Assembly: GCA_022495995.1 (NCBI GenBank)
Contig: JAFEMH010007522.1
Location: 1 to 64,000 of the forward strand
Source of the DNA: Adenophora triphylla var. japonica
Lineage: Eukaryota; Streptophyta; Magnoliopsida; Asterales; Campanulaceae
Length of the DNA: 64,000 nucleotides
Direction of reading: 5' to 3'
Shown here: positions 11,954-22,948 of the stretch, in pieces
How the letters are laid out: the number at the start of each line of letters is the position of its first letter
Position numbering within the stretch: the first letter of the stretch is position 1
Position numbers and translations under genes: made by a program
The notes under the pieces: model-generated
Seen by the model: only the letters and a program-made list of their open reading frames with translations
What the model was told of the DNA's origin: nothing
Database searches by the model: none

Positions 11954-12969
11954 ATTAAAAGACAATTTAATGTCTCTCTAATTTAAAAATAGACCATCAC
12001 GGAGTATTATTTAAAAACAAAATAATAAATAATCACAAACAATAAAGAAATACATGACCAAAAGACAGTGACATGTTTTATTTTAGCACTACTATCTCAT
12101 AAATCAACTCATAGACTAAGACTAAGACCTGCACCATCTTTGACAATGTCAGAAGTTTAAACATACTTCCTCCGTTCCATCTGAATCTACAAAAAAAATC
12201 ATTTTCACTTTGGATGTCTGACTCAAAGTTACGAAATCTCAAAAAATGGATTTTTTTTTAATACTTTTCAAATAATAAGACCCACTTGTTATACTCACAA
12301 CAACTACCCACTTGTTATTCCCTACCTCACTTTCTCACTCCTACCTCACTATCCACACCCACAACACCTTAATATTCAAACACATTTTGAGGGTTTTAGT
12401 GAAAAAACACTAACCTTTTGGTGCAAAAAGTTTGGTTTCCTCCTCTGCTGTGACCCGGGGGCATTGAGGGTTCAATACTTTTGGTGGGCAAAAGTTGGCT
12501 TAATTCCTCCTCTGCTGTAACCCGTCGGGTGTTGAGGTTCAGGGTTCACGGGTGTAGATATTTGGACTAGAAATTAGCTAGCCGTCTATGTGGAATGAAA
12601 TATCTGTCATGACTTGATGACTTTGCGCCTGGAAAGAGAACAGATTTATTAATGAACTGGAAATGAAAAGGATAGTAATGTTTTTGATACAAGACAACTG
12701 CATTCATGCCAATGATAGACAAGTTTAGACTAAACTAATGAAAAAAAGAAAGATTGCTAGTTGAATTGTAGAACTGCTGCCCTTGTATCCTCCAATACAA
12801 GTAATAATAATCTACATTGACCAAAAAAAAAAAGAAAAAGATATAAATTAGATTTTAAAACTAGAATTGAGAAATATAAAATTGGGAGAGAGAAGAAGAG
12901 ATTTACAGTCTCTTTGCTTGATAAGTTGAAGGCTTACACAATCAAGTAAGATAGTATTCAAGAAAAACA
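11954..12969 (+). promoter_or_regulatory. Upstream region of copy 2
   Basis: About 1 kb, AT-rich and without a gene. A TATAAATT at 12842-12849 lies about 120 bp before the ATG and is conserved in copy 3. Around 12171 a CTTCCTCCGTTCC word suggests an old MITE fragment. About 257 bp present upstream of copy 3 (22441-22697) and recognisable upstream of copy 4 is missing at 12710/12711. Confidence 0.45.
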
Positions 12970-15900
12970 ATGGCGATGGAGTGTCCTTGCATACAACTAT
13001 TTTTCTGGTCCATCTTGTTTTCCATCTTCATAATCTCCAACGCAGCAGATATAATCTCCCCAACTCAATCCATTAGAGATGGGGAAAACATATCTTCAGC
13101 TGGTGGACAATTTGAAATGGGATTTTTCAGCCCGGGTGTTTCGAAAAACAGATATGTTGGGATATGGTACAAGAAGATATCAGCAGTGATACTCACAGTT
13201 GTTTGGGTAGCCAATAGGGAAACTCCGATCCTTGATTCATCGGGTATTTTAATGGTCAGCAACGAAGGAATTCTCACACTGGTCAACGGCAATGGGACCA
13301 CCATTTGGAGCACAAACTCAACAGGACCTGCAAGAGATCCAATAGCACAGCTTCTTGATTCAGGAAATCTCGTAATGAGAAACAGGGATGATGACAAGCC
13401 AGAAAACTACTTGTGGCAGAGTTTTGATTATATCAGTGATACACTTTTACCAGGCATGAAGCTTGGAACTGATTTTAAAACCGGCAGAGAAAGGCATATG
13501 ACTCCATGGAAGAGCAGTGATGACCCTTCCAGAGGGGATTACCAACTTAACCTTGATCCACGTGGATTTCCCCAATTGATTATAAGCAAGGACTCAATGG
13601 ATCAGTACTGTTCTGGACCCTGGAATGGTCTCAAGTTTAGTGGATCGCCATATATGAAACCTAATCCAGTATACAGGTACTATCTCGTCTTTGATCAAGA
13701 TGAGGCTTACTACGGTTACGGGCTTGTTGATAAGGCGGTGGTCACGAGGCTGATAATAAATCCGAATGGTATCGTCCAGCGGTTTGTATGGATCGAACGA
13801 ACCCACAGGTGGGAGGTCTTCCTAACTGCACAGTCAGACTTCTGTGACACTTATGCATCCTGTGGTGCACATGGTAGCTGTAATATTGACAATGACCCGA
13901 GATGCAGTTGTCTACAACGGTTTGTGCCTAAAGATCAAAATAACTGGGCCAAAGCAGATTGGTCACAAGGGTGTGTACGAAAGACTCCCTTCGATTGTGA
14001 AAAAGGAGAGAAATCAGGGTTTCGAAAATACTCGAAAATCAAACTGCCAGACGCTCGGAAATCTTGGTTTAATAGAACCATGACCCTGGAAGAATGTAAG
14101 GTTTTTTGCCAAAGGAACTGCTCTTGCATGGCATACACAAGTTTAGACATAAGTAGCGGACGCGAGGAAGTGGATGTCTTCTCTGGTTTGGAGAACTTAT
14201 TGATATCAGAGTGTACCCACAATCAGGGCAAGACATCTATATAAGGATGTCTTTATCGGATATAGGTATTATATTCGTTCAAACTACCCAAAATTTTCAG
14301 AAATAATTTGCTTTTTGATGTCTACTTCCTCATTTTCTTACTTTAAATTGCTCTGTATGCAGACATCGTCAGGAAAAAGAAAACAACATACATTGTCATT
14401 TCTGTAGTATTAACATCAATGCTTCTGCTGGGATTGAGCCTTGTCTTGTATGTCTGGAAAAAGAAGAAGGAAAAGGCCCAAGGTAATAAGTAACTCCATA
14501 TGAAATAAATGAGTTAGATAAAAGAAAACCATTATGATCAATTTTGGAGCTTAAATATTCCAGTCTATTCCTTGTTATAAACAATCTACTGCAAATCTGC
14601 AGGGAAAACAGGAGAAGATCCAGAAGAAAGTAAAACTGCTGAGTACCAGAAGGAAGATTTAGACTTGCCTTTCTATGAGTATGATACAATAGCCTGTGCC
14701 ACAGATAACTTCTCAATCAGCAATAAGATTGGGGAGGGTGGTTTCGGACCAGTCTACAAGGTAAAGCACCGATCTCTGTCTAAATGAGAGCTATATGATA
14801 CACAATTTTTCCATAGCACGGGAAGGATAGCTAATTCCTGTCAAAATGTTTTCTTGTTCCCTTATGTTTTTCTGCTTTTCTAGTTTGGGATGGGCCCTGC
14901 CTCATCCCCTCTCTACCCATTCATGGCTATCGATAAGTCTCTACATCAGATCCCCTGAAACTAATAGGCATAAAACCAGAGACATTATCAATCTTAAACT
15001 GTTAAGCACATCAGCTTGCAGAAACTAAACTATCTCACAAATATAGTTCTTACATAGATCAATTAACAAATTAACTAAGCTGATATGGATATTGAATTTG
15101 TTTCATTAGCAAGCAGAAAAATCTATTTACATGGGCATCATGCATTTAATTCCATGCAGTTCTAGGTCGTTTGACACCCTACTACTGCATCCACTTTAGT
15201 CAACAATTATATCTGAGACTAACTAAAGAGATGATATTAGGGAATATTGATCGACGGACAAGAGATAGCTGTAAAGAGGCTCTCTGAGAATTCAATTCAA
15301 GGGGCAACTGAATTCAAGAATGAAGTTATATGCATTGTAAAACTTCAGCACCGAAACCTGGTGAAGCTTCTAGGATGTTGCATTCACAAAGAGAAAATGT
15401 TGATCTATGAATACATGCAAAACGGAAGCTTGGATTCCTTCATATTTGGTTCGTGACTATCAAAATCTTTATACTCCCTCCGTCCCAAAATGATCTTCCT
15501 ATTTTTTTGCTGTTGCTACGAAGGAAGTTTGAGCAATAAATATAGGTTGATTTAACTATACTAGTGTAAATCCAGAATTTGTAATTGATACACCATCAAC
15601 AATACTATCAATAACAAGTTTTATATTTTCATTAGGATGATTAAATCAACCTAAAATAATTTCTCAAGAAGTTCCTTCGTAGTAATGATGAAAAAATGAG
15701 AAGATCATATTGGGACAGAGGGAGTATATTTATCTTGAATGGTGTGATTTTATAATCATATATTTTTGCCTCCTGACCATAGTATTCTCATGGAATTGGT
15801 CATTAAGATGGAAAATCAGATTTATATTTCTATCAGTTAAGTTTAATGGAATTCAGCTTGCTACAGAAAATAATTAACACTAAAAGAACAATGGACAGAT

Positions 15901-16746
15901 AAAACCAAGAGACTGCTCCTGGACTGGCCAAAGCGGTTCAACATCATCAACGGGATTTCGCGAGGACTTCTATATCTTCATCAAGATTCCAGACTCAGAA
16001 TTATCCATAGAGATCTCAAAGCTGGAAATATTTTACTCGATCGCGAGATGAATCCAAAGATTTCAGACTTCGGTATGGCTAGGAGTTTCAGAGGCAACGA
16101 GACTGAAGCAGAAACGACCAGAGTGGTTGGAACATAGTAAGAGTTTCTTGGTATTCTTTTTAAAGCATTTTTACATTTCCATGGAATGGATTCTGATATC
16201 AATTATCCTGTAGTGGCTACATGTCCCCAGAGTACGCAATCGATGGGCTCTTCTCAGTGAAATCAGATGTCTTTAGTTTCGGAGTTTTGGTGCTAGAGAT
16301 TGTGAGTGCAAAAAAGAATAGAGGATTTCAACATGAAGGACACTTTCTTAACCTTCTTGGTCATGTAAGTATGCATCTTAAGGGTGTTTAAAATTGTTTC
16401 CAATACACATAAAAGCTAAGAAAAATGTTCATCTTTGATATTTTAGGCCTGGAAACTCTACCAAGAAAACAGGTCTTTTGAGATGCTTGATGCATCAGTG
16501 GAGGACTCGTGCAACTACTATCAAGTGTTACGATCAATTCATGTAGGACTGCTGTGCGTTCAACAAAACCCAGAACATAGGCCAAGCATGTCAGAGGTGG
16601 TTCTGATGCTGAGCAGTGAGGGTGCATTAGATCCCCCTACTCAACCTGGTTTCTTCAATGAAAGATATATTCTTGGAGCAGATCTGTTGAGCAAGAATGA
16701 CTTTAGTACAGCCGAGATGACTGTCTCAATGTTAAGTCCTCGATAG
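12970..16746 (+). pseudogene. G-type lectin S-receptor-like kinase, copy 2 (one-base frameshift)
   Basis: Seven exons match copy 3: 12970-14265, 14363-14482, 14603-14760, 15241-15448, 15899-16136, 16214-16364 and 16447-16746, all with GT-AG borders. The only disabling change I see is one missing G in a G run at 14166-14167 (GCGAGGAAG against GCGAGGGAAG in copy 3). It shifts the frame near the end of the PAN domain and gives a stop at 14242-14244, so the product would be a 424-residue secreted ectodomain without membrane segment or kinase. The kinase exons are otherwise intact, with the ATP-binding AVKR, HRD, DFG and SPE motifs. Copy 2 also lacks the extra Lys codon that copy 3 has near residue 208. 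A real recent mutation and an assembly error are both possible. Confidence 0.85.
15474..15724. mobile_element. Stowaway MITE in intron 4 of copy 2
   Basis: 251 bp, same family and insertion point as in copies 1 and 3. The TA duplication is intact on both sides. Confidence 0.85.
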
Positions 16747-16790
16747 AAAAACACACCAAAATTTTACCCCTATGGCTCAATATTAAAAAG

Positions 16791-19734
16791 TGACGGAGGA
16801 AATCTCCCTCTTATTAAAATTACCTAGCAAGTGCACTAGTTTATCAATGTAGTGTATGCACAACGCAAGAGTCGAATCCACAGGGACTAAAGTTGAACAA
16901 GTGTATTTTATTAATGTAACAAGTAACCAAAAAGGGTTTGATTTATAGGTTGAATTATTAATATAAAAAAGTAAAATAAAACAATTAAAGATAACAGGGA
17001 ATCAAGGGATTCATGGATTGGGAATCATAACAATTGTCTCTTTATTCTTTTTAAATCATCTAAGAGGAATTCAATCTCATTATTGGGTTCGTTCACAAAA
17101 ATCTAGAGTTAAGTTGTTAATATCTTCCGTAAAGTCGATAAGAACATTAAAACCCTAATATCTCTATCTTGTTAATATATTCCGTGAAGTCAATAAAAGC
17201 ATTCAAGAGAATCAATTAAGAACATAAGAACCTAGATTCATTGATTTCCGTGAAGTCCTCAATTAAATCTAATTCTCTCAATAATGATCAATGTATAAAT
17301 CATCCATGTGAGTGAAACGATTTATACCCAAATAGATTCAAAGACCAAAAGTATCTTAACATACAATTGAAGCTTAAGAATGATAATTAAGAATGTTGAG
17401 AGAACAAGAATGAGAGAGCGATAGGAAGAATTAAAACAATAGCATAAAGATCAAATTGTTATTACCTCAATCCATGAATCAAATAGTTTAGCCTCGAAGG
17501 GCCCTTAACAATGAAAGCATAAAACCTTGTTCTTGAATCTTCAAAATAAATAAAATCCTAATTTACTATGTACAAGGAAAGAAGAGATAAGAAGAGATGA
17601 AGAGAGATAATAAAATAATAAGACATCTAAAAATCTAGTCTAGGGGTCCTTTATATAGTAGGAGGGAGGAGAGATTCCTAATTTACAGCAAAAGTAGGTC
17701 AATTCCTAGTCAAATTCGGATCCAGCCAAAATCTGTCACAAATCCGCTGCAATTCCGTCACTAATCCTTCGTAAGCTGCCTTCATTCTGTGACGGAATCA
17801 ATTCCGTCAAAAAATATGTCAGAAATTCCATGACCAGGCTAGGCGCGGTCGCTCGGCCACCTACAGCGCGGTCGCCCTTGATTTCTGCCTTAGTCGTGCG
17901 ACCGCTCCACATCTTGGGCGGTCGCCCCTTTCCTCCTTTTCAGCATAATCCCTCCTTTTCCAGTCTTCAGCACTTTGGCCCCTGAACTTTCAAAACCAGC
18001 CTAATTCCTCCATTTTCTGCCTAATTTCACTTCAGCCCATGTACATATAAAACACTAGAAAATACATTAAATTCTCAAGGTTTTGAGCACCAAATAATCT
18101 TGGAAACATATCCTTTGGATGGGTAAAACAACATTCATCAAATACCTCCAAACTTATCTTTTGCTCGTCCTCGAGTAAAACCAAACTAAAACAAAATAAA
18201 AACTAACTAACTAACTAAAACAAATAAAATATTTGGGATTGTTCAATTCATATAATAGGTTGTTGGCACGACAAGTCTCAGATCTTACAACACACATAAT
18301 CTACAGTCATGGGATTATATTTACATGGATGCATCTAACATACTATTCTCCACCACATATGATAATATGAATGAATAGATGAGAGATTGTTGTCATCAAA
18401 GTAAGATATTTTATAGAGTCACTTGTGTCATGCTCTAAATCAATAATAATAATAATAAGATAAATTTCTGCACAAGAGACACTCATATGTATGTTTAACA
18501 AAATTGTCAACCCGGCTACTCTTTAGTGATCAAATATGGCTTTAAAGCTTGTAATGTATCGCGACAATCGCGGGCTAGGATCACGGTTACAAGAGAAGGT
18601 AAGGACATACGAAGTCAAGTAGTGAAACTAGAGAGTCTTCAACACATATCCTTACTTTGAATTTATCACCCCGCTCCATGCCAACCCATTGATTCAACCC
18701 CCAAACTTATAATTTTGCATACTTTCACACATGGGATTGATCACCTTTCTTTCTTTTTGGTCACTTTCCACTTCAACATAAGAGAGAGCAAGGCTTTTTT
18801 TCCAGATTTTTCTTTTCTTTTGCTTTGCACATATATATCACGAAGAATATGCATTAAATACTTTGCTCAAGCCACTTTTTTCAATACATAACATGACCCT
18901 TTTCTTTCTTTTGATGACCACTTCTCACTCAACCATTAATTTTCCAAACATAACCCACAATTTCCTAGTTTCACTTTCTTGAAAAAGTGAGAAAACAGTG
19001 TACAAGTGTAAAGGGTAGGATGATGTAGGTACAAAAGAAGGCGAATGGTGGTCTAAGATAACCTCCCACTTTGTGAGAAATTCCATTCTTTTTCAAGCTC
19101 AAAAGAGGTTCTAGCGAAAATTTTTATAAGTGACTAGAAAGCTAAAGGCTCACAAATTGGGTTCAAAGAAAATAGTCAATTATCACTTTCCGAATAGCCT
19201 AATTGATGTGTTATTAACAGTCATGTAAATATGTTCTAGGGACCCCGAGAATGCCAAAGTGATCCTATAAAGGTCTTCTAAATGGGCAACAATGATCAAG
19301 AAATATAGTATGGAAGTGAAAGGTGGAGTAATCTTACTTTACATGTTTCAATGCAATTATATTCCCATATTTATATTAACACTCAAGATTTTTAAAAATT
19401 AAAGCACTCATAAATCATCAACTTCTTGCCAACATCCCAAAATATGAAAAAAACAAAATTTTTAAATTTTTCTATTTTTTAGGGTGACACTATATACACT
19501 CCCCTATAAACCCACAAATTCGGAGAGATATCTAACCTCAAACTAAAAATATGCTATGTCTTCATAGCAAAGAGAACTAAAACATGCTTTGGGTTCAAAG
19601 AATGATATGACATAACAAAACAAATAAAATAAAGCAAATAAAACATACCTACTTGGGTTGCCTCCCAATAAGCGCATTTGGTTAAGGTCGTTAACACGAC
19701 TGTAGTCCCACTTAAATGAGATGGGAGGTGGCCA
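16791..19734 (-). mobile_element. Truncated Gypsy-type LTR element in spacer B
   Basis: Duplicate of the spacer A element, with its LTR at 16791-18140. It keeps the same boundaries, purine tract, TATA box and four GCGRYCGC octamers (about 17842-17925). It differs by scattered substitutions and small indels, consistent with copying as part of the roughly 10 kb tandem unit. Confidence 0.6.
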
Positions 19735-20300
19735 CATTCTCTTTGGTCTTAGCTTTTATTCCCTTGGCCCACCTCGCACATTCACGCCGCAGCCCAATCC
19801 CGGCCATACAACCCCCACATCCTTGAAATTTATTCCGGGAAACAGGCAGCCCACAGCCCAATCACGGCCTGGCCCAGAAGCTTAGGTCTACATGGGTTTC
19901 GTGCTTGGTTTAGCCCAGACTGGTCATAACCTCAGACTTTACCTGGCCAGCCCGTGCACTATTCGCCTTTGACTATCCGATTTGACCAAAAATGGACGCG
20001 ACGCTTTTTTGAACAGGACTTTCGGTCTGGACCAAATAGGCTTCGGGTGACCCGATACCAGAATGACATTTCTAGGCCCGTGGTTCACGGACTGGGGTAA
20101 CCTAGACAACTCACGGGTCGGGCTAGCAAGCGCTATGGCAGGGCGGGCTGGCTTGGACACCATCAACCAACGGTAAACAGCACAAAATTCATGGGCCTCT
20201 AAACTGCTACCATGAAAAGCCCAACAGTATAACTGGTGAATCATTTATGCCCACTTAAAGGACCAATAAGGTGATAAGGCAATAACAGTGGGTATAATTT
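19735..20300. other. Spacer B, GC-richer non-coding stretch
   Basis: Counterpart of 10261-10828. No gene recognised. Confidence 0.4.
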
Positions 20301-20948
20301 TGGGGGTACAGTGGCTTGGCAGGTATACCGACTGTATTTCGCTTATACCATGTATCAACCAAGTTTAACTTGATACATAAAAATATATACCATTACCAAC
20401 CGACTAAGTTGTAGTTGGTATACGGTTGGTACTCGGTTGGTACTAGTCTCTACCAAATGTAGAATCAAAATCCAAAAAGTATTACATTATCTTTAAAACA
20501 AACCATAACCCAAGTACAATCCGACCCAATAAAAACATTTTGCTTGAATATTTGACCCAATAAAAAGACATTTTGCTTGAATTGGGAGTCAAATAAAGTG
20601 AATTACTATCCACCAATGATGAAAACGTTGAAGCTACTGAATCAAAATAAAGGAAAATAAAGAGCATAGACATTTTAGAAAAGAGGAAATGTGAAGACAA
20701 GAAAGAACTCCAAACCCTAGTTGTAGTCGGTAAAGAACAAGAAAAAGATTCAATTGAAGATAACTTTGGTTAGATTCATTAGAAAGAGGGAAATTGAGAG
20801 AAAGAAGTACGTACCTTGTTCCAGGCGAAAATCGAAACTAGTGGGATGGAGGCAAAATCGCCGGGAGGGAGTGAGAGAGAGAGTGACTTGTGAGAAATGA
20901 GAATAGAGAAAGTCACGTCAAATTAGGGATAAAAGGGAATTTTTTATT

Positions 20949-20971
20949 TATATATATATATATATATATAT
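20949..20971. repeat. (TA)n microsatellite left of the SINE
   Basis: Perfect TA dinucleotide run immediately before the SINE. Confidence 0.9.
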
Positions 20972-21132
20972 GAGGGCGAGCCTTGGCGCAACGGTTAAGT
21001 TGCTCCTTAGGTGACCATAAGGTCACGGGTTCGAACCTTGGCGAACAGCCTCTTAGCGGTGTCGGGGAAGGCTCTAGAATGGTTCCCTCTCCCAACCCCC
21101 GCAGGCGGAGCGCTTGGCGCGGGGTTTGCCCT

Positions 21133-21134
<2 letters not shown>
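20972..21134 (+). mobile_element. Au-like SINE
   Basis: About 160 bp beginning GAGGGCGAGCCTTGGCGCAA, with an A-box-like word (TGGCGCAACGGTTAAG), a B box (GGTTCGAACC) and the downstream CAGCCTCTTAG...GGGAAGGCT block typical of the plant Au SINE family. The promoter is of tRNA type, used by RNA polymerase III; mobility needs LINE enzymes. It sits between two TA repeats, which obscure any target duplication. Confidence 0.8.

Positions 21135-21184
<50 letters not shown>
21135..21184. repeat. (AT)n microsatellite right of the SINE
   Basis: About 50 bp of AT dinucleotides. Confidence 0.9.
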
Positions 21185-21193
<9 letters not shown>

Positions 21194-21463
21194 GTCCGTC
21201 CCATTACAAGCCACACACTTTCCTTTTTGGGCGTCCCACTACTAACCACACACTTCCTAAAAAGGAAAGTTTTTATCACTATTCCCTCCACTCAATCTCT
21301 CTCCTACATTATTTTAATACTCACAATACCATTATAATTTACTATTCCCTCCACTCATTCTCTCTCCTATTTTACTTTTACACTCACAACATTTATATCA
21401 TTATTTTTTTTCTTAATCTACGCATGAATAGTAACTGTGTTGCTACTAATGGGACGGAGGGAG
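21194..21463. mobile_element. Stowaway-type MITE with worn left end
   Basis: The right end GGGACGGAGGGAG is intact; the left end is reduced to GTCCGTCCC next to the AT repeat. The interior has the CCCTCCACTCATTCTCTCTCC blocks also seen in the MITEs at 34873 and 45822. Confidence 0.7.
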
Positions 21464-21684
21464 TATTTAATATTTATATGAAAATTAATATTTTTAAAAA
21501 CTATATTGGTACTTGGTATACCAACCAACATTAAATCTTTGTACCGTGTACCAACCAATTATACAGAATTGGTACAGTACTACCGTACCAACATTTCAGT
21601 ATACCGTTTTTACGTACCAATTATAATTGGTACACAAGTTGGTTGGTACGGATTTGATTTTTTTTTGCCGGCCTAGTATAATTT

Positions 21685-22565
21685 ATTAAAAGTCAATTTA
21701 ATGTCTCTCTAATTTAAAAATAGACCATCACGGAGTATTATTTAAAAACAAAATAATAAATAATCACAAACAATAAAGAAATACATGACCAAAAGACAGT
21801 GACATGTTTTATTTTAGTACTACTATCTCATAAATCAACTCATAGACTAAGACTAAGACCTGCACCATCTTTGACAATGTCAGAAGTTTAAACATACTTC
21901 CTCCGTTCCATCTGAATCTACAAAAAAAATCATTTTCACTTTGGATGTCTGACTCAAAGTTACGAAATCTCAAAAAATGGATTTTTTAAATACTTTTCAA
22001 ATAATAAGATCCACTTGTCATACTCACAACAACTACCCACTTGTTATTCCCTACCTCACTTTCTCACTCCTACCTCACTATCCACACCCACAACACCTTA
22101 ATATTCAAACACATTTTGAGGGTTTTAGTGAAAAAACACTAACCTTTAGGTGCAAAAAGTTTGGTTTCCTCCTCTGCTGTGACCCGGGGGCATTGAGGGT
22201 TCAATACTTTTGGTGCAAAAGTTGGCTTAATTCCTCCTCTGCTGTAACCCGTCGGGCGTTGAGGTTCAGGGTCCACGGGTGTAGATATTTGGACTAGAAA
22301 TTAGCTAGCCGTCTATGTGGAATGAAATATCTGTCATGACTTGATGACTTTGCGCCTGGAAAGAGAAGAACAGAATTTATTAATGAACTGGAAATGAAAA
22401 GGATAGTAATGTTTTTGATCCAAGATGACTGCATTCATGCCACAAAAATATCAAAGAATAGCCCATTGGATCACAGAAGAGGTGTAAGACTGAGTGAGCT
22501 ACTGAGCTCATTGATGATAAAGAGCAACCTTAATTTAAAAAAATAAAAAAAGAAGAGTGTATATA

Positions 22566-22622
<57 letters not shown>

Positions 22623-22948
22623 CGACTGCACATTGTAACTAAATAATTGGACAGCAACAACTCCTACCGTTGTGGATATTCAGTTATTAACGGGTCAATG
22701 ATAGACAAGTTTAGACTAAACTAATGAAAACAAGAAAGATTGCTAGTTGAATTGTAGAACTGCCCTTGTATCCTCCAATGGAAGTAATAATAATCTACAT
22801 TGACCAAAAAAAGAAGAAGATATAAATTAGATTTTAAAACTAAAATTGAGAAATATAAAATTGGGAGAGAGAAGAAGAGATTTACAGTCTCTTTGCTTGA
22901 TAAGTTGAAGGTTTACACAATCAAGTAAGATAGTATTCAAGCAAAACA
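21685..22948 (+). promoter_or_regulatory. Upstream region of copy 3
   Basis: About 1.26 kb without a gene. TATAAATT at 22821-22828 lies about 120 bp before the ATG, so the 5' UTR would be roughly 90-100 nt. A (TG)n(TA)n microsatellite is at 22561-22619. The block 22441-22697 is absent from copy 2 but recognisable upstream of copy 4, so it is ancestral. Transcription start sites are inferred. Confidence 0.45.
22561..22619. repeat. (TG)n(TA)n microsatellite in the copy 3 upstream region
   Basis: TG run followed by a TA run about 330-390 bp before the ATG. Confidence 0.9.

Larger units (their letters stand above)
20301..21675. mobile_element. Non-autonomous TIR transposon with TTGGTAC arrays, spacer B
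   Basis: Homologous to 10829-11944, with the same GTATAATTT repeats on both sides (20292-20300 and 21676-21684). The left end is altered (TGGGGGTACA). The middle differs from spacer A: instead of the 233 bp Stowaway it holds an AT repeat, a SINE, a second AT repeat and a different Stowaway. Confidence 0.65.

Noticed and set aside
12970..14244. Calling copy 2 a separate secreted S-locus-glycoprotein gene
   Set aside because: All kinase exons follow intact with correct splice sites; a frameshift in a full receptor explains it better.
20985..21050. tRNA-like A and B boxes
   Set aside because: Part of a SINE body; no cloverleaf with an acceptor stem could be drawn.
21007..21337. Open frames through the SINE and AT repeat in both strands (Ile/Tyr runs)
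   Set aside because: They translate the microsatellite and the SINE; no domain, no conservation.
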